This document shows, piece by piece, positions 1 through 5,952 of a DNA stretch of 14,484 nucleotides. The translations under genes were made by a program, and so were the position numbers. The DNA lies in assembly GCA_030148625.1 (NCBI GenBank), contig JASBTC010000148.1, positions 1 through 14,484 of the forward strand, in the 5' to 3' direction. Every line of letters begins with the position of its first letter. Positions within the stretch are counted from its first letter, which is position 1. Source of the stretch: Sphingobium sp. Its GTDB lineage: Bacteria > Pseudomonadota > Alphaproteobacteria > Sphingomonadales > Sphingomonadaceae. The notes below the pieces were generated by a model. The model had not been told where the DNA came from. It searched no databases and saw only the letters and a program-made list of their open reading frames with translations.

Positions 1-1
1 C

Positions 2-1123
2 GCCGCCGGCGCATTCGGCCTGCCCGGATTCGGCGCGCCCGTGTCCGGCGGGTTCAGCGTGAAGGAGGGCTTCGGCGAAATCGTCCTGCCGCTTCTCGAT
101 GCCGAAGGCGCGGTGAAGGCCGATCTGAACGGCGCGGTCCGCTATTCCGACTATAGTACCAGCGGCGGGATCTGGTCGTGGAAAGCCGGCGCGACGGTAC
201 GCCTGTTCGAGGATCTGCTGCTGCGCGCCACCCGATCGCGCGACATCCGATCGCCGAACGTCAGCGAGCTTTTCTCCAATCGGGCGATCGGCATCGGACC
301 GCTGGTCGACCAGGACACGGCCGGCCGCACCGGTACGCCGGGCTATAATCCGAACCCGGCGCAGGTGACGACCTATGGCGGCGGCAATCCCGATCTGGTG
401 CCCGAGATCGGCAAGACGCTGACACTCGGAGCATCCTATGCGCCCTCGTTCCTTCAGGGCTTCAACATCTCCGTCGATTATTACGACATCGAGGTGAAGC
501 GCGCGATCGCCACGCTTTCCGGATCGAACCTCACTCTGGCATGTGCGCGCGGCAGCGCCGCCGCCTGCGCACGCATCACCCGGGATTCGACCGGCACGGT
601 GACGCAGGTGCTATCGAACGTACAGAATATCGCGAGCTTCGAAACGCGCGGGCTGGATTTCGAAGCGTCCTATTCGATTTCGATGGATCGGATCGACGTG
701 GATCTGCCGGGCACACTGCGTTTCCGCGCATTGGCAACCTATGTGGACCGCTTCATATTCGACACCGGCCTGACCCGGGTCGATACGGCGGGCGATGTCG
801 GCGACGCCACCGCCAACAGCATCCCGCACTGGCGCGGCGTCCTCAGCGTGAATTACCAGAATGATCGGCTGGGGCTGGATGCCCGGTTGCGGCACATCGG
901 CGGTGGCAAGTTCAATCACCTGCTCACCACGCTGGTCAACAATGAGATCGGCTCGCGCACCTATGTCGATATCGGCGCACAGTTCAAAATAGCCGACCGC
1001 TTCACCCTGTTCGGCAACGTCAACAATCTGTTCGACGTCAAGCTGCCGATCACCACGACCAGCAGCATCTACTATGACACTGTTGGAACCGCGTTCACGG
1101 CGGGTGCGCGCGTGAGTTTCTGA
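2..1123 (+). CDS. TonB-dependent outer-membrane receptor, C-terminal part (5' end outside window)
   Basis: The reading frame is open from the first bases of the window, so the gene begins upstream. About 373 codons of the 3' part are present and end in TGA at 1121-1123. The protein is a run of alternating beta strands with aromatic girdles typical of the 22-strand barrel. Recognisable pieces are 'RATRSRDIRSPNVSELFS', 'GGNPDLVPEIGKTLTLGASY' and 'FNISVDYYDIEV', then 'NVNNLFDVKLP' near the end, and a terminal Phe in 'AGARVSF', the usual outer-membrane assembly signal. Two closely spaced cysteines (LACARGSAAACAR) lie in a predicted extracellular loop, as in many sphingomonad receptors. Such receptors import siderophores, vitamin B12, glycans or other ligands using TonB energy. 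The plug domain and TonB box are not in the window, so the substrate cannot be guessed. A strong hairpin follows the stop codon. Confidence 0.95.
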   Translation, partial: AAGAFGLPGFGAPVSGGFSVKEGFGEIVLPLLDAEGAVKADLNGAVRYSDYSTSGGIWSWKAGATVRLFEDLLLRATRSRDIRSPNVSELFSNRAIGIGPLVDQDTAGRTGTPGYNPNPAQVTTYGGGNPDLVPEIGKTLTLGASYAPSFLQGFNISVDYYDIEVKRAIATLSGSNLTLACARGSAAACARITRDSTGTVTQVLSNVQNIASFETRGLDFEASYSISMDRIDVDLPGTLRFRALATYVDRFIFDTGLTRVDTAGDVGDATANSIPHWRGVLSVNYQNDRLGLDARLRHIGGGKFNHLLTTLVNNEIGSRTYVDIGAQFKIADRFTLFGNVNNLFDVKLPITTTSSIYYDTVGTAFTAGARVSF

Positions 1124-1140
1124 CCGGGACATAGCGACAT

Positions 1141-1168
1141 GGGCGGCCGTCCGATACGGCCGCCCTTT
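1141..1168 (+). terminator. Rho-independent terminator after the TonB receptor
   Basis: A perfect 10-bp GC-rich stem, GGGCGGCCGT (1141-1150) with ACGGCCGCCC (1156-1165), encloses a 5-nt loop and is followed by TTT. It lies 17 nt after the receptor stop codon. Confidence 0.85.
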
Positions 1169-1243
1169 CACCCCTCCGCCACATCCTCCGGATCCAAACG
1201 CATCGCCCCCGGGCCTCGGCGTCTCGTTCACCATCAGCCCGAA
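1168..1243 (-). pseudogene. Nitrilase 3'-end remnant (duplicate of the end of the gene at 4445-5392)
   Basis: Read on the minus strand, this stretch encodes 'FGLMVNETPRPG', then after a 2-nt deletion and frame change 'AMRLDPEDVAEG' and a TGA stop at 1170-1168. The intact nitrilase ends in 'FGLTVNETPRPG', 'VTMRVDPEDVAEG' and stop. Aligned by eye, 76 nt here match 78 nt at 4445-4522 with about nine substitutions and one 2-nt gap. Similarity stops abruptly at 1243, after the codons for FGL. It therefore lacks everything upstream, including the catalytic residues, and cannot be functional. Its stop codon lies directly against the T-run of the receptor terminator. It has the same orientation as the intact gene, so the two copies form direct repeats around the accessory stretch between them. 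Confidence 0.85.
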
Positions 1244-1334
1244 CGGTTGGGAGATACCAGATCGCAGATTCGTAAAACGGACCGCCGACTGGCGCCCAAT
1301 TGTACACGTCGGAAAGATCGGGCAGCATCGAGAG

Positions 1335-1547
1335 ATGAAGCCGGTCGGCATTGTCATCACGTCAGCGACATATTGGTTTTTTGTGGCGCTTTGCTTCCTC
1401 GGCATCGCCGTGGGCGATTGCGGATCGGCATTGGACATCGAGGCTTGCGTTGCGGAGAAGCGTCTTGAGGCAATCTGCCTATTGGGAGGGGCATGCGTCC
1501 TTTATCTACCGGCTCTATGGCTAGCGGTTTGCAACAGGCGCCCATAG
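1335..1547 (+). CDS. Small putative membrane protein (70 aa), orphan
   Basis: I do not recognise a family. The product has two hydrophobic stretches, about residues 5-27 (the 'SATYWFFVALCFLGIAVG' region) and 47-65 ('AICLLGGACVLYLPALWLAV'), joined by a short loop containing two of its cysteines (GDCGSALDIEACVAEK). It ends in a basic tail 'CNRRP'. A two-helix inner-membrane protein with a periplasmic, possibly disulfide-bonded loop is plausible. The only ribosome-binding hint is 'GAGAG' directly before the ATG. Codon use is less GC-biased than in the flanking genes, which fits the accessory nature of this stretch. It may be a real small gene or chance coding. Confidence 0.45.
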   Translation: MKPVGIVITSATYWFFVALCFLGIAVGDCGSALDIEACVAEKRLEAICLLGGACVLYLPALWLAVCNRRP

Positions 1548-1730
1548 TTTTTTGTAGCGTAAAATGGCTTCCCTCTAACCTTCGCCATTCCGGCAACGGA
1601 TATGAGTCGGAGTGCTCCAAACCTGCCCTGCCGCTTTCGGGAGAAAAGCGCCACACCGGTCCGCCAATTCCCGTTGCGGGCCGCCATTCATGCGATAGGA
1701 TCGGGCATATCGCCACACGGGGCCGGAACG

Positions 1731-2537
1731 ATGGACTTGGGTGCCTTGCTTTTGCCGTGGTTCGCGCTCGCTGCCGCGCTTCAGTCTCAGACCGACTCTG
1801 AAACGCCTGCGCCTGCCGATTCTGCGGCGATCACGATCACGCCGGACAATGTCGAGCTTTTCGGTGCCGGAGAATTCGCGTTCAAATTCGACCCCGATGC
1901 TTTCGACGTCGATCCGCCCCCTGGAGGCAAAGAGCTCTCGCTCACGGTCCGGCTGTGGTTCGATGCTTCAGGGGAAAAGGCGGTCGCGTGCGATGTCGGC
2001 TGGCCGTCGCTGCGGCAGGCGACGCAAACCGCCTGTGCGCAGCTTATGGCGTCGGCCACGTTCCGCAGAATGCCCGGCATGGTCGCCGCGCTTGGGCGGG
2101 GTTTTGTCGATGTGGATTTCGGCTTTTACAGAAATCCGCGGGATCACACGGCGAAGATCAAGACCTGGGCGCTTGCCCGTCCAGGATATACGAATGCGAC
2201 GATCCTCTATCCGCCCGATGATATTCCCGACGCCGATCGCCTGAAACCAACGGATGGACAGCTCAAATACTCGTTCAAGTCCGACGACTATCCGCCCGTG
2301 GCAATTCGCTACGGCACGGAAAGCCACAGTAACGTCCAACTCGGCATAGGCCGGAACGGCCGGGTCAAGACCTGCCGGCCGATAACATCGTCGGGCCGTG
2401 GAACGGCCTATATCGACAATCGAACCTGCGCATTGTTCCTGCAGCGCGGTCGCTTCGAATTCGCGCCCGGCGCACCGGCTTATGACGGGGTGCGCTATTT
2501 CAACAAGCTGATACGCTGGTGGCTGCCGGAAGTTTAA
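1731..2537 (+). CDS. Secreted protein with two TonB-C-terminus-like modules
   Basis: The frame is open further upstream, but I chose the ATG at 1731 (268 aa). It gives a signal-peptide-like start, 'MDLGALLLPWFALAAALQSQ', and follows GGAACG. Two related modules follow. Module 1 (about residues 68-116) reads 'LSLTVRLWFDASGEKAVACD', a gap, then 'TACAQLMASATFRRMPG'. Module 2 (about 186-247) reads 'VQLGIGRNGRVKTCRPITSS', then 'YIDNRTCALFLQRGRFEFAPG' with the same layout. The pattern hydrophobic strands, G-x-V-x-x-C, S-S-G, D-x-x-T-C, R-x-x-F-x-P resembles the C-terminal periplasmic domain of TonB/TolA-family energy transducers, including the paired cysteines (C87/C102 and C215/C233). The N-terminus has no clear cytoplasmic segment and no Pro-rich linker, so it is unlikely to be a working TonB. 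A periplasmic partner-binding protein is possible. Similar stand-alone TonB-like proteins occur in sphingomonads. Confidence 0.75.
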   Translation: MDLGALLLPWFALAAALQSQTDSETPAPADSAAITITPDNVELFGAGEFAFKFDPDAFDVDPPPGGKELSLTVRLWFDASGEKAVACDVGWPSLRQATQTACAQLMASATFRRMPGMVAALGRGFVDVDFGFYRNPRDHTAKIKTWALARPGYTNATILYPPDDIPDADRLKPTDGQLKYSFKSDDYPPVAIRYGTESHSNVQLGIGRNGRVKTCRPITSSGRGTAYIDNRTCALFLQRGRFEFAPGAPAYDGVRYFNKLIRWWLPEV

Positions 2538-2709
2538 GGTTCCAGCCCTACGGGATGTCGGGAATGCTTCACCATTTCCGCAGCCCCCCGCTATCCGAGA
2601 CTTGCCGGCGGAGGCCAGTATCCCCATCAAGACAGAGCGCGATCCGGTTAAGGGACACGAGGTCGTAGATTCATATCCGGACCGTCGACAAGCGCCCCAA
2701 TTGCGGTCG

Positions 2710-3033
2710 CTAGCCCCTCAAAGAACGAGCGTCGCTGACCGCATCCGCACCGGACTCCATGTCCAACCAATGCGCGTTCCAGCACGCCTCAAAACCACGT
2801 TCTTCACTAAGAGATTTCAATTCTGGGCTGATCTCGGCCATTAGAGCCAAAAACATGGTCCAATGTGCAACATCCAACTCCTCTCTTGAGGGCGTTGTTA
2901 CCTGATGTCCGGGGCCGCTGACGCTTACCGTGTAGATCACTCCATAGTCATCGGGATCCACGAAATCCTTCGCGACTTCGCGGAATGAGGGTGATGCTAT
3001 ATAAGCCAGATATGCGGCACCAATGAGTGTCAT
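2710..3033 (-). CDS. Hypothetical protein (107 aa)
   Basis: I recognise no family. The minus-strand frame has a protein-like composition: a short hydrophobic N-terminus (MTLIGAAYLAYIAS), a mixed central part (REVAKDFVDPDDYGVIYTVS) and an acidic, probably helical C-terminal half (LDVAHWTMFLALMAEIS, then LKSLSEERGFEACWNAHWLD). No convincing Shine-Dalgarno precedes the ATG at 3033. The competing plus-strand frame at 2602-2844 is Arg/Pro/Thr-rich and less protein-like. The gene stands alone, about 170 nt from the end of the upstream gene and facing it. It could be a decayed or transferred small gene. Confidence 0.5.
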   Translation of the reverse strand: MTLIGAAYLAYIASPSFREVAKDFVDPDDYGVIYTVSVSGPGHQVTTPSREELDVAHWTMFLALMAEISPELKSLSEERGFEACWNAHWLDMESGADAVSDARSLRG

Positions 3034-3120
3034 ATATGCGCGTTACCATCCCATGGGTCCGCTCTCCACCCAAACTCGGTCATGTCCCCCGCAGCCGCAA
3101 GCGCCGGATCCTGCCAGTCG

Positions 3121-3199
3121 GCTATCGGGAGGGAAAGCGGCCTGACGGCTAACGCCCCATTTGTCGCTGTTCGATCGATGGCTGGTCTATCCCGATAGC
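3121..3199. repeat. 10-bp inverted repeat around the first TAACGCCCCA copy
   Basis: GCTATCGGGA at 3121-3130 is repeated in inverse orientation as TCCCGATAGC at 3190-3199, a perfect match. The spacer is 59 nt and contains the TAACGCCCCA repeat. It lies just upstream of the small membrane gene at 3225. The length is like that of an integron attC site, but the conserved RYYYAAC and GTTRRRY boxes are not present. Confidence 0.5.
3150..3173 (+). repeat. Degenerate direct repeat, copy 1 (TAACGCCCCAT...)
   Basis: TAACGCCCCATTTG begins at 3150, about 75 nt before the start of the small membrane gene. The core TAACGCCCCA is identical at 3474 and 3638. The following ~14 nt are only loosely conserved. 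Confidence 0.55.
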
Positions 3200-3224
3200 G
3201 GCCGTTGGCGATCCTGCTAAACAG

Positions 3225-3440
3225 GTGGACATGAAGCGATTTTCAGATGCCCTCTTCAGCGTCCATCACGTCACCATATTTTTTGTCATGGTCTGGATTG
3301 GAACGGCAATCGTGGCCGGAGAAGCATTGGGTTTCTGGCAGCCAGATTACCGAAGATTGTTGCTTGTTATGATCCTGGCCTATTGGGCAGGCGTGATTTG
3401 CAACCTTGGCCTTTTCGGTCGCCGCAGGAACGACAGATAG
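3225..3440 (+). CDS. Small putative two-helix membrane protein (71 aa), orphan
   Basis: No family is recognised. Hydrophobic segments span about residues 17-36 (VTIFFVMVWIGTAIVAGEAL) and 44-64 (LLLVMILAYWAGVICNLGLF). Between them is a short polar turn with aromatics (FWQPDYRR), and the protein ends in a strongly basic tail (GRRRNDR). By the positive-inside rule both ends would face the cytoplasm. The frame can start at GTG 3225 or ATG 3231. AGGTGG at 3223-3228 overlaps the GTG and is only 2 nt from the ATG, so neither start has a well-spaced ribosome-binding site. The neutral codon use matches the other small genes of this stretch. Confidence 0.55.
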   Translation: MDMKRFSDALFSVHHVTIFFVMVWIGTAIVAGEALGFWQPDYRRLLLVMILAYWAGVICNLGLFGRRRNDR

Positions 3441-3473
3441 GCTCGTTCACGCGCCAGTCCCGGACAGTCGCCC

Positions 3474-3497
3474 TAACGCCCCACTTGCAGACATCGG
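3474..3497 (+). repeat. Degenerate direct repeat, copy 2 (TAACGCCCCACTTG...)
   Basis: TAACGCCCCACTTGCAGACA starts 34 nt after the stop codon of the 71-aa membrane protein. No convincing gene follows before copy 3. The ~150 nt between copies 2 and 3 hold only a hairpin (GCTAGGTT/AACCTTAGC, about 3510-3530) and no supported coding frame. Confidence 0.55.
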
Positions 3498-3637
3498 CGG
3501 GATAGCTAGGTTCGCCATAACCTTAGCCGAGCCGGTGGATCAGACTTGGCGAGGTGATCAACCGGGGCCTAGAAATGGGCAGAAGGATGTCCACCGTCCT
3601 CCCGGTACCAGCGCCCTCCAACGTCCCGTCGGTCAGC

Positions 3638-3661
3638 TAACGCCCCACTAGCAGGCATTCT
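3638..3661 (+). repeat. Degenerate direct repeat, copy 3 (TAACGCCCCACTA...)
   Basis: TAACGCCCCACTAGCAGGCA starts 46 nt before the ATG of the 40-aa ORF at 3684. A weaker relative, TTTAAACGATTGCGGACATT near 4021, lies about 40 nt before the zinc-ribbon gene. The repeats therefore tend to sit just in front of the small genes. Confidence 0.5.
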
Positions 3662-3683
3662 TATTGCACCTAAGATACGGCCC

Positions 3684-3806
3684 ATGAAGATTGCTTTGGC
3701 CCTCTGCGCACTCGTTTTGGCGACAAGTGTTTCACAAGAGGCCGGCTCAACTCGCCGCCCGAGTGGTTTCGGTGGTGGTTTCGGTGACACGTGCAAAAAT
3801 CCCTAA
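3684..3806 (+). CDS. Small exported peptide (40 aa), 3' end supplied by a repeat element
   Basis: The ATG at 3684 opens 'MKIALALCALVLATSVSQ', a clear signal-peptide-like start with a lysine and a hydrophobic core. A short Ser/Arg part and a Gly/Phe-rich segment (GFGGGFG) follow, and the frame ends in 'DTCKNP' plus TAA at 3804-3806. The last eight codons, stop included, lie inside the inverted-repeat element that starts at 3783, so the original C-terminus was probably replaced when that element arrived. No good Shine-Dalgarno is visible. It may be the remnant of a longer secreted protein, or a real micro-ORF. Confidence 0.4.
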   Translation: MKIALALCALVLATSVSQEAGSTRRPSGFGGGFGDTCKNP

Positions 3807-3933
3807 ATTCTCGCTCCGCTGCCTGGCCGCGTAGTCATCAGAGAGTTCAGGGGGTTTTGCACGTGTCACTGGTATTCACCAGTGATGACGAGCTTGGCAA
3901 ATTGAGCATTTAGGGATTTTTGCACGTGGCACC
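3783..3933. repeat. 151-bp MITE/REP-like inverted-repeat element with a nested third arm and central hairpin
   Basis: The terminal arms 3783-3812 and 3904-3933 are inverted copies matching at 28 of 30 positions. A third partial copy of the arm (TTTTGCACGTGTCAC, 3855-3869) lies inside in the same orientation as the right arm, and it pairs perfectly over 15 nt with GTGACACGTGCAAAA of the left arm (3784-3798). Next to it is a perfect 8-bp hairpin with a 4-nt loop (TCACTGGT/ACCAGTGA, 3866-3885). The left arm can thus pair with either the middle or the right copy. There is no coding capacity for a transposase, so any movement would need help in trans. Confidence 0.8.
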
Positions 3934-3991
3934 GTAATACGCCACTTGTTGAAGCCGGACTTCCGAAGGCGGCCTTTCCGCCAACATCTAG

Positions 3992-4021
3992 AGTTTCGGA
4001 CGCCGCGAGGCGTCGGAAACT
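3992..4021. terminator. Hairpin upstream of the zinc-ribbon gene (terminator-like)
   Basis: AGTTTC and GACGCC (3992-3997 and 3999-4004) pair with GGCGTC and GAAACT (4009-4014 and 4016-4021) around a GCGA loop, with one G:G mismatch. TT and A-rich DNA follow. A smaller hairpin GGCGG/CCGCC lies at about 3968-3982. It could end transcription from the repeat region before the gene at 4065. Confidence 0.5.
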
Positions 4022-4064
4022 TTAAACGATTGCGGACATTTCGGTTTATCGACAGAATGCGCCT

Positions 4065-4337
4065 ATGAACGCAGCCCGTTTCGTCCAGGCCGGCTTTTTC
4101 GTCACGGGACTGGCGTTATTGGTGGTCACATTTTTCGGCATCGGCGGCTGGGTGGGCATGGCGATCGCCTTGGCTCTGACCATGCCATTTACGGCTCTTA
4201 TCATGTTCGGGATGAAGTGCTCTAGTTGCGGCGTCAGCTACTATTTCACCCCCTCTAGCGGGGGATGGAACTTGACAGGAGTAAACATGCTCGAACCTGT
4301 TTCCAACCATTGCCCGAAATGCGGAGCCGCTCGATAG
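4065..4337 (+). CDS. Small membrane protein with C-terminal zinc ribbon (90 aa)
   Basis: Two hydrophobic helices come first, about residues 8-26 (QAGFFVTGLALLVVTFFG) and 29-49 (WVGMAIALALTMPFTALIMFG). A soluble tail follows with two CxxC pairs, 'KCSSCG' (C52, C55) and 'HCPKCG' (C83, C86), spaced 27 residues apart. Four cysteines in this layout form a typical zinc-ribbon knuckle, so a cytoplasmic metal-binding tail on a two-helix anchor is the likely structure. I do not know the function. Zinc ribbons of this sort bind partner proteins or nucleic acid, or are structural. The ATG at 4065 has no strong Shine-Dalgarno. Intact cysteine spacing argues that this is a real, maintained gene. Confidence 0.7.
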   Translation: MNAARFVQAGFFVTGLALLVVTFFGIGGWVGMAIALALTMPFTALIMFGMKCSSCGVSYYFTPSSGGWNLTGVNMLEPVSNHCPKCGAAR

Positions 4338-4417
4338 GTGGCAAGGAGCGCCCTCTTTCCACCAATTTCGGCCACCCCCGCTTCTGAATTCACGACCCAG
4401 CCTCTATTGAGGTGACG

Positions 4418-4444
4418 AGGATTGGTTGCCCCCTGGCCAATCCT
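4418..4444 (-). terminator. Hairpin directly after the nitrilase stop codon
   Basis: AGGATTGG (4418-4425) and CCAATCCT (4437-4444) form a perfect 8-bp stem with an 11-nt loop immediately 3' of the nitrilase stop. There is no T-run, so it may act as an mRNA 3'-end protector rather than a true intrinsic terminator. The decayed nitrilase end at 1168 lacks this hairpin. Confidence 0.55.
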
Positions 4445-5392
4445 TCAGCCCTCCGCCACATCCTCCGGATCGACCCGCATCGTCACCCCCGGCCGCGGCG
4501 TCTCGTTGACCGTCAGCCCGAAAATATCGGGCCGCGCATAATGGCCGACCACGTCGAGATCGTAGCGCGCACCCGCCAGCTCGGCGACGTCGATCGTCGC
4601 GGTGATCAGCCCGGTCTCCATCTCGATCGGGCCGGCAAGCACATCGCCCAATGGACCGACGATCATGCTGCCGCCACCGATCAGCGGACGGCCCGCGTCC
4701 CATTTGTCCGCTTGCGTGCCCAGTTCACCGGGCGATGCCATCACCTGGCAGGCGCTGACCAGGAAGCAGCGTCCCTCATGCGCGATATGGCGCATCGTGC
4801 TGCGCCAGACGTCGCGATCGTCGACGGTGGGCGCACACCAGATCTCGACATTCTTCGCGTACATCGCCGTGCGAAACAGCGGCATATGATTTTCCCAGCA
4901 GATCGCGGCGCCGATCCGGCCCGCGCGGCTTTCGATCACCGGCATGGTCGATCCGTCGCCCTTCGCCCAGATCAGCCGCTCCAGCCCCGTCGGCATCAGC
5001 TTGCGATGCTTGGCGACCAGCCCCTGTCCCGGCTCGATGAACAAGGCGGTGCAATAGAGCGTCGATCCCGCACGCTCGATCACGCCCAGCACGATCGCAG
5101 CGCCCGTGCGATCCGAGAGCCCGGCCAGCGCCGCGACCTCCGGCCCATCGAGATCGACGGCATTGGCATGATAGCGCGCGAATGCCGCCCGCCCCTCCGG
5201 CAAACGATAACCCAGCCGCGTGCCGAAATCCTCGCCCTTGGGATAGCCGCCGAGCAACGCCTCCGGCATCACCACCAGCGACGCGCCCGACGCGGCGATC
5301 TCCGCCTCGAAACCGAGAATGGCATCCAGCGTGGCAGCCTTGCCGCGGGGGTCCGAGCCAATCTGGAGCGCGGCGATGACGGTGCCGCTCAT
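4445..5392 (-). CDS. Nitrilase (carbon-nitrogen hydrolase superfamily)
   Basis: Nitrilases hydrolyse R-C#N to the carboxylic acid and ammonia in the cytoplasm. The full catalytic triad is visible: Glu44 in 'VMPEALLGGYPKG', Lys131 in 'KHRKLMPTGLERLIW' and Cys165 in 'AAICWENHMPLFR'. The 'CWENHMP' cysteine context and 'WCAPTVDDRDVWRSTMRHIA' are typical of true nitrilases and cyanide hydratases rather than amidases. The length of 315 aa is normal for the family. I chose the ATG at 5392 ('MSGTVIAALQIGSDPRGKAA') because the longer upstream frame is a shadow of the preceding gene. That ATG overlaps the stop of the DUF3291 gene as ATGA, which implies translational coupling. Nitrile substrate cannot be told from sequence; arylacetonitrile or aliphatic types both fit. 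The last ~26 codons have a decayed duplicate at 1168-1243. Confidence 0.92.
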   Translation of the reverse strand: MSGTVIAALQIGSDPRGKAATLDAILGFEAEIAASGASLVVMPEALLGGYPKGEDFGTRLGYRLPEGRAAFARYHANAVDLDGPEVAALAGLSDRTGAAIVLGVIERAGSTLYCTALFIEPGQGLVAKHRKLMPTGLERLIWAKGDGSTMPVIESRAGRIGAAICWENHMPLFRTAMYAKNVEIWCAPTVDDRDVWRSTMRHIAHEGRCFLVSACQVMASPGELGTQADKWDAGRPLIGGGSMIVGPLGDVLAGPIEMETGLITATIDVAELAGARYDLDVVGHYARPDIFGLTVNETPRPGVTMRVDPEDVAEG

Positions 5393-5883
5393 GCACAGCG
5401 ATCCAGCAGCGGCGCGGCCTGTCCGGTACCCGGCGGACCGAAGGGTTGCGCGAAGGTGAAGGCGTCCTCGCTCGGCCCGCATTGGCGCAACAGCTCCAGT
5501 CGCGCCTTGCCTTCCGCGGGCGTCGGGCGATGGCCGGCGGGAATCCACCAGAGCGCCATGAAGAACTCCATCCGCTCGAACCATTCCTTGCGGCGACGCA
5601 TGATCTCCAGATGCGCAGGATCGCGATAGGTAAAGCCGGCCAGTGCATCGATATCGACCCAGGTCGACATGTTGACGATCACGTCCGGATCGTCGAACGC
5701 CTGGATGTCGGTGGCATTGCCGCCCTCCCCCACCAACCGCCAGACGAAACCCGGGCTCGCTTCAGCGATCGCATTGACGCGATCGAGATTGGCGATGAAA
5801 TCGGCATTGACCGGATCGGCCATCGGCAGGCGGAATCGCGCGATGTTGATCTGCGCCAGATGATGATCACGGGTTTCGGGCAT
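5389..5883 (-). CDS. DUF3291-family protein
   Basis: The 164-aa product matches the DUF3291 pattern: an N-terminal 'HHLAQINIARFRLPMADP', then 'FIANLDRVNAIAEASPGFVWRL', a central 'VNMSTWVDIDALAGFTY', and 'ERMEFFMALWWIPAGHRPT' towards the end. It looks like a ferredoxin-like alpha/beta barrel domain related to small monooxygenase-type folds. Its activity is not known. The longer frame begins at 5928, but the ATG at 5883 (MPETRDHHL) has AGGAAA at a good distance and matches the family start. The gene overlaps the nitrilase start by 4 nt (ATGA), so the two are likely made from one mRNA. It lies 69 nt after the LysR gene on the same strand, and could belong to that transcript. Confidence 0.85.
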   Translation of the reverse strand: MPETRDHHLAQINIARFRLPMADPVNADFIANLDRVNAIAEASPGFVWRLVGEGGNATDIQAFDDPDVIVNMSTWVDIDALAGFTYRDPAHLEIMRRRKEWFERMEFFMALWWIPAGHRPTPAEGKARLELLRQCGPSEDAFTFAQPFGPPGTGQAAPLLDRCA

Positions 5884-5952
5884 GGCGATTTCCTGAAGCG
5901 TTGAATCGATCGCGGCAGCAATGCACATGCTTCGCCGTCTTCACAAAGCCTT

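Noticed and set aside
611..1438. 275-codon minus-strand frame over the TonB receptor end
   Set aside because: It is a shadow of the receptor joined to the nitrilase remnant. The remnant motif VNETPRPG is real, but the frame as a gene is not.
3406..3651. 81-codon plus-strand frame after the 71-aa membrane protein
   Set aside because: It is Pro/Arg-rich, overlaps the preceding gene, crosses two copies of the direct repeat and has no ribosome-binding site.
3121..3661. Integron attC sites
   Set aside because: The TAACGCCCCA boxes and the 79-bp inverted repeat have suggestive spacing, but the RYYYAAC and GTTRRRY core sites are missing and no integrase is seen.
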